Positions 7,556 to 9,428 of a stretch of DNA of 9,428 nucleotides are shown piece after piece (the stretch's first letter is position 1; each line of letters begins with the position of its first letter). The notes below the pieces were generated by a model. It was not told where the DNA came from and searched no databases. It saw nothing but the letters and a program-made list of their open reading frames with translations. This stretch comes from Burkholderiales bacterium (GTDB lineage Bacteria; Pseudomonadota; Gammaproteobacteria; Burkholderiales; SG8-41): NCBI GenBank assembly GCA_019746155.1, contig JAIESJ010000135.1, positions 1-9,428 of the forward strand, read 5' to 3'. The translations under genes were made by a program, and so were the position numbers.

Positions 7556-7869
7556 TTCTGCCGGATCTCCACTGCAATGTCATGCCGAGTCGCGTCCATT
7601 ATCGCAGCCACCGAGGCGGGGGCGCAAATGCACGACCGGCATAAATATGGTCACGCATGATACCGTGACACCCTCAAACGGCACCTGGGTCCCCTGGATC
7701 CGGGCGGTGCCGCTACGGGCGCGCACGCGTGAGCGTTGCGGGACGGGGCCGCGCCGCCAGACTGCGCTTTATCAGGGGGGGAAATTTGGCTACACTGGTG
7801 GAAGGACAGCCATTTCAGGAATTTCAGAATCTCGCAGGGGCTCAAGCAGGTTGACGCAAGGAGACGGAC
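7556..7869. other. Non-coding region between divergent DUF599-like and CBS genes
   Basis: This 314-base gap separates two divergently transcribed genes and should hold both promoters. No open frame in it looks like a protein. It contains GTCACG (7650-7655) facing CGTGAC (7664-7669), a possible operator dyad. It also has a hairpin with outer arms GGCACC (7680-7685) and GGTGCC (7706-7711) and inner arms GGGTCC (7687-7692) and GGATCC (7696-7701). The middle is very GC-rich, and a run of seven G at 7774-7781 lies just before the candidate CBS promoter. I found no convincing promoter for the DUF599-like gene. Confidence 0.6.
7768..7796 (+). promoter_or_regulatory. Weak candidate sigma70 promoter for the CBS-domain gene
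   Basis: TACACT (7791-7796) is a fair -10 box, and TTTATC (7768-7773), 17 bases upstream, is a poor -35 box. Transcription would start near 7803, giving a leader of about 67 bases. The -10 match is moderate and the -35 match weak, so an activator or a different promoter is possible. Confidence 0.3.
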
Positions 7870-8298
7870 ATGAAAACGGTCAGACAGCTGTTGCAGGCGA
7901 AGGGTAACGCAATATATACGGTTACGCCGGAGACCAGCGTGTTCGATGCGCTCAAGCTGATGGCGGAGAAGAACGTCGGCGCGGTGCTGGTGCTGGCGGA
8001 CGGCAGGATTGCCGGCATCATGACCGAGCGCGATTACGCGAGGAAAGTGATTCTGCTCGGCAAGTCATCGCATGATATTCCCGTGCGCGAGATCATGTCC
8101 GAAAAAGTCGTGACCGTGCAGCCTGGTCAGACGGTGGAAGAATGCATGGCGTTGATGACCGACAAGCGCATCCGACACCTTCCGGTGCTGGACGGCGACA
8201 AACTTATCGGGCTGCTCTCGATCGGCGACATGGTGAAGGAAGTGATCGCCGAGCAGGAACAGACCATCAGACAGCTCGAGTCCTATATCCACAGCTAA
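7870..8298 (+). CDS. Two-CBS-domain protein
   Basis: A 142-residue cytosolic protein made almost entirely of a tandem CBS pair. The first domain covers about residues 8-62 and ends GIMTERDYARKVI; the second covers about 75-127 and ends GLLSIGDMVKEVI. A short helical tail rich in Glu/Gln follows. The acidic residues in TERD and SIGD match the ribose-binding Asp of nucleotide-binding CBS modules, so binding of AMP, ATP, NAD(H) or S-adenosylmethionine is likely; the ligand cannot be told apart here. Stand-alone pairs of this type usually act as energy or redox sensors on a partner, and no partner is adjacent. AAGGAG at 7858-7863, six bases before the ATG, is a strong ribosome site. The gene converges on the phasin gene and shares its terminator. 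Confidence 0.9.
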   Translation: MKTVRQLLQAKGNAIYTVTPETSVFDALKLMAEKNVGAVLVLADGRIAGIMTERDYARKVILLGKSSHDIPVREIMSEKVVTVQPGQTVEECMALMTDKRIRHLPVLDGDKLIGLLSIGDMVKEVIAEQEQTIRQLESYIHS

Positions 8299-8312
8299 AA
8301 GTGATCGAGATG

Positions 8313-8357
8313 CTGACAGGCGAAAAAAAGCCCCGGAAATCCGGGGCTTTCTGTCAG
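8313..8357. terminator. Bidirectional intrinsic terminator between CBS and phasin genes
   Basis: AAAGCCCCGG (8327-8336), loop AAAT, CCGGGGCTTT (8341-8350) is a perfect 10-base-pair stem with a four-base loop. Seven A at 8323-8329 become a T-run when read on the minus strand, so termination is strongest for the phasin gene, whose stop is 24 bases away. On the plus strand the tail is only TTT then CTGTC, so the CBS transcript may be terminated less well. CTGACAG (8313-8319) and CTGTCAG (8351-8357) extend the stem by seven pairs beyond a one-sided seven-base bulge. Confidence 0.9.
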
Positions 8358-8374
8358 AGCCGGTCAGCTGGCGC

Positions 8375-8920
8375 TTAGGCGGCTTTCTTGGCTTTCTTCG
8401 CGTCGTTTACCGCTTGCTTGGTCATTACGTCGAAGTTCGACTGGTTCGCTTCGGTAAACTGCTTGGCGACTTTCGACAGATTTTCGTAAGAGGCGTTGAT
8501 CGCGGCGATCGCCGATTTGATGGCGGCGATACCGACTTCGGAACCCGCCGGGGCGGACTGCACCAGCTTGTCGAGCACGGTTACGATCTGCTTGTTGAAG
8601 TCCGCGACCTGCTCTTCGGCGAGCTTGTTGAATTCAGCTTGGGTCGTGGTAGCGACGTCATAGACGCTCTTGGCGTAGGCGGTTGCTTTTTCGATCGCCG
8701 GCTGGGCCAGGTTATCCTTCAGCGCGGCGAACTGCTGGAGATCCTTGACCGAAGCCAGCGCCTTGGCGCTCTCGATGCTGTCGGAAAACGCGCTTTTTGC
8801 GGCCTTCAGTTGCAGGTCGATCATGCGTTCGGCGCCTTCCAGCGCCACGCCGGCAAAGCGCATTGCGACTTCCAGGTTGGCTTTGTTCAGGGCAATCAGT
8901 TGTTCGGGTGCTTGATACAT
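8375..8920 (-). CDS. phaP: Phasin family protein (polyhydroxyalkanoate granule coat)
   Basis: A 181-residue helical, Ala/Lys-rich protein of the PhaP phasin family, normal length. Phasins coat polyhydroxybutyrate granules, stabilise them and limit their size. Family features: N-terminal PEQLIALNKANLEVAMRFA (5-23), then a long amphipathic helical body with EGAERMIDLQLKAAKSAF (28-45), AEFNKLAEEQVADFN (95-109), an Ala-rich stretch (131-142) and a basic tail KKAKKAA. There is no signal peptide or membrane helix. AAGGAG on the minus strand (8926-8931) is five bases before the ATG. A near-consensus promoter and possible operator dyads lie upstream, and a strong terminator lies downstream, so it is a single-gene, highly expressed unit. 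Its presence implies the organism makes polyhydroxyalkanoate, although synthase genes are not in the window. Confidence 0.93.
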   Translation of the reverse strand: MYQAPEQLIALNKANLEVAMRFAGVALEGAERMIDLQLKAAKSAFSDSIESAKALASVKDLQQFAALKDNLAQPAIEKATAYAKSVYDVATTTQAEFNKLAEEQVADFNKQIVTVLDKLVQSAPAGSEVGIAAIKSAIAAINASYENLSKVAKQFTEANQSNFDVMTKQAVNDAKKAKKAA

Positions 8921-8969
8921 ATAGACTCCTTTTAAAACTAGAAAGTTAACTTACGGTTACAATCTGTCT

Positions 8970-8985
8970 TTGCTGCACTGCACAA
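8970..8985. promoter_or_regulatory. Candidate PhaR-type operator at the phasin start site
   Basis: TTGCTGCACTGCACAA spans the predicted start of the phasin transcript. It contains the dyad TGCA-C-TGCA within TTG...CAA ends, and on the minus strand a doubled TGCAG. PhaR-family repressors bind TGC/GCA-type dyads at phasin promoters and release them when polymer is made. Position and sequence style fit; identity is inferred. Confidence 0.45.
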
Positions 8986-8990
8986 TTAAC

Positions 8991-9018
8991 ATTATATGAC
9001 CTAGATCCTGCAAGTCAA
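8991..9018 (-). promoter_or_regulatory. Strong sigma70 promoter of the phasin gene
   Basis: Read on the minus strand, TTGACT (9018-9013), a 16-base spacer and a perfect TATAAT (8996-8991). Transcription should start near 8984, giving a leader of about 63 bases before the phasin ATG. It is the best promoter match in the window and fits the high expression of phasins. Confidence 0.85.
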
Positions 9019-9036
9019 TGGGTTTTGTGAAAAATA

Positions 9037-9053
9037 TTATTGCGGCGCAATAA
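9037..9053. promoter_or_regulatory. Perfect 17-base palindrome upstream of the phasin promoter
   Basis: TTATTGCGGCGCAATAA is an eight-base perfect inverted repeat around one central base, centred about 60 bases before the predicted phasin start. It shares the TTGC/GCAA core with the dyad at 8970, so it may be a second site for the same regulator or an activator site. It could also act on the forward transcript that begins near 9130. Confidence 0.45.
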
Positions 9054-9117
9054 GATTAGCGAGGGCTCATATCTCGTCACGCTTTATACGCGATGGGTTC
9101 TGGCATCAAAAATCTTT

Positions 9118-9123
9118 TATAAT
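9118..9123 (+). promoter_or_regulatory. Forward -10 box ahead of the terminal leader region
   Basis: A perfect TATAAT faces right. No good -35 box lies 16-18 bases upstream (GGGTTC at 9095-9100 is the nearest in spacing), so it may be activator-dependent. A start near 9130 would give a transcript with about 290 untranslated bases before the ribosome site at 9419. Confidence 0.4.
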
Positions 9124-9129
9124 CAGTAA

Positions 9130-9418
9130 GGTATGTTCTTAAATCGGCAGGGCCGGAGCGCAACCGCGAAGGATGGGCGACTGATGCGGACAACCTCGGG
9201 CCGACGCTAGCAGCCTGTCGGACTTCGGCTCCATTCACCGGAACGGGGGGTGTTACTGATCCGGCCACGAAATGATGCACGGGTCGTAGGGCGGGAATCC
9301 CTTCCCGCCGGGGTGTCTGTTTCTTAAGAAGCCTTGCGTGTCGCAACGCCGTATTGGCCGGAACAAACGTCACTTGCATGGCGTTCTTTTCGCCTCGTTC
9401 TTTGGTGCTTTTCATTTT
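9130..9418 (+). other. Non-coding region rich in inverted repeats; candidate long structured leader
   Basis: This stretch of nearly 290 bases lies between a forward TATAAT box and an AGGAG site at the window edge. No open frame in it looks like a real gene. Visible pairings: TCGGC (9144-9148) with GCCGA (9200-9204), enclosing CCGC (9164-9167) with GCGG (9186-9189); GGCGGGAA (9290-9297) with TTCCCGCC (9302-9309), a perfect eight-base stem with a TCCC loop followed by a moderately T-rich stretch ending about 9325; the palindrome TTCTTAAGAA (9321-9330); and TTGCG (9334-9338) with CGCAA (9342-9346). It may be a cis-regulatory leader of the next gene, a small RNA, or palindromic repeat DNA. It matches no riboswitch consensus I know. 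Confidence 0.4.
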
Positions 9419-9423
9419 AGGAG
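9419..9423 (+). promoter_or_regulatory. Ribosome-binding site for a gene starting just past the window
   Basis: AGGAG is followed by five bases and the window end, so a start codon at or just after 9429 is expected on the plus strand. The T-rich stretch before it (9398-9418) is typical of the unpaired region near a start. The gene itself is not visible. Confidence 0.45.
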
Positions 9424-9428
9424 CTTGT

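Noticed and set aside
9180..9190. CTGATG as a hammerhead ribozyme core
   Set aside because: The core needs CUGANGA and GAAA with flanking stems; here the sequence continues CGGAC and no partner core is seen.
9151..9204. Glycine riboswitch-like wording (GGAG, then ACCGC and GAAGG)
   Set aside because: The downstream conserved CTCTCAGGCAAAAGGAC element is absent and the needed stem does not form.
9133..9210. 25-codon forward open frame as a leader peptide
   Set aside because: AAGG is only one base from the ATG, too close for a ribosome site, and the frame shows no run of regulatory codons.
9077..9415. 112-residue minus-strand open frame at the end of the window
   Set aside because: No ribosome site before its ATG (that strand is pyrimidine-rich there), it runs through several palindromes, has no recognisable domain, and the end of the window looks like a forward ribosome site instead.

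Overview
The window is GC-rich, densely coded DNA that fits a betaproteobacterium. The reasons are a PhaP-type phasin with a sigma70-like promoter, a large PAS-GAF-GGDEF-EAL protein, a two-CBS-domain protein, an AEC carrier and a CitE-like remnant. This placement comes from gene content and style only; there is no rRNA or other marker gene. No phage, plasmid, insertion-sequence or CRISPR signature was seen.

Bases 1-3852 hold a forward cluster for small hydroxy-acid metabolism. It contains the C-terminal end of an MFS transporter, a GhrB-like D-2-hydroxyacid dehydrogenase overlapping it by ATGA, an AEC-family carrier 16 bases later, a GarR/GlxR-like 3-hydroxyacid dehydrogenase, and a broken C-terminal remnant of a CitE-like CoA-ester lyase. 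Together they suggest uptake and interconversion of glyoxylate, hydroxypyruvate, tartronate semialdehyde or glycerate; the exact substrates are inferred. Two intergenic blocks of seven-base repeats in inverted arrangement bracket the garR-like gene, and the second sits at the edge of the broken lyase.

Bases 3945-6896 encode a 983-residue membrane-anchored cyclic-di-GMP enzyme (about six membrane helices, then PAS, GAF, GGDEF, EAL) with both catalytic motifs and the inhibitory site intact. It converges on a DUF599-like membrane protein on the minus strand; the two genes share a CTAG that carries both stop codons.

Bases 7556-7869 are a non-coding upstream region with dyads and a weak promoter ahead of a two-CBS-domain protein (7870-8298). 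That gene converges on a phasin gene (8375-8920, minus strand), with a strong hairpin terminator between them. The phasin has the best promoter in the window (TTGACT, 16 bases, TATAAT) with two dyads placed like operators, suggesting control by polyhydroxybutyrate state.

The last 500 bases have no convincing gene. After the phasin control region there is a forward TATAAT box, about 290 bases rich in inverted repeats, and an AGGAG ribosome-binding site at the very edge. This looks like a long structured leader of a gene just outside the window and is the least explained part. Most of the rest is conventional, and I do not see clear evidence of a novel multi-gene system.
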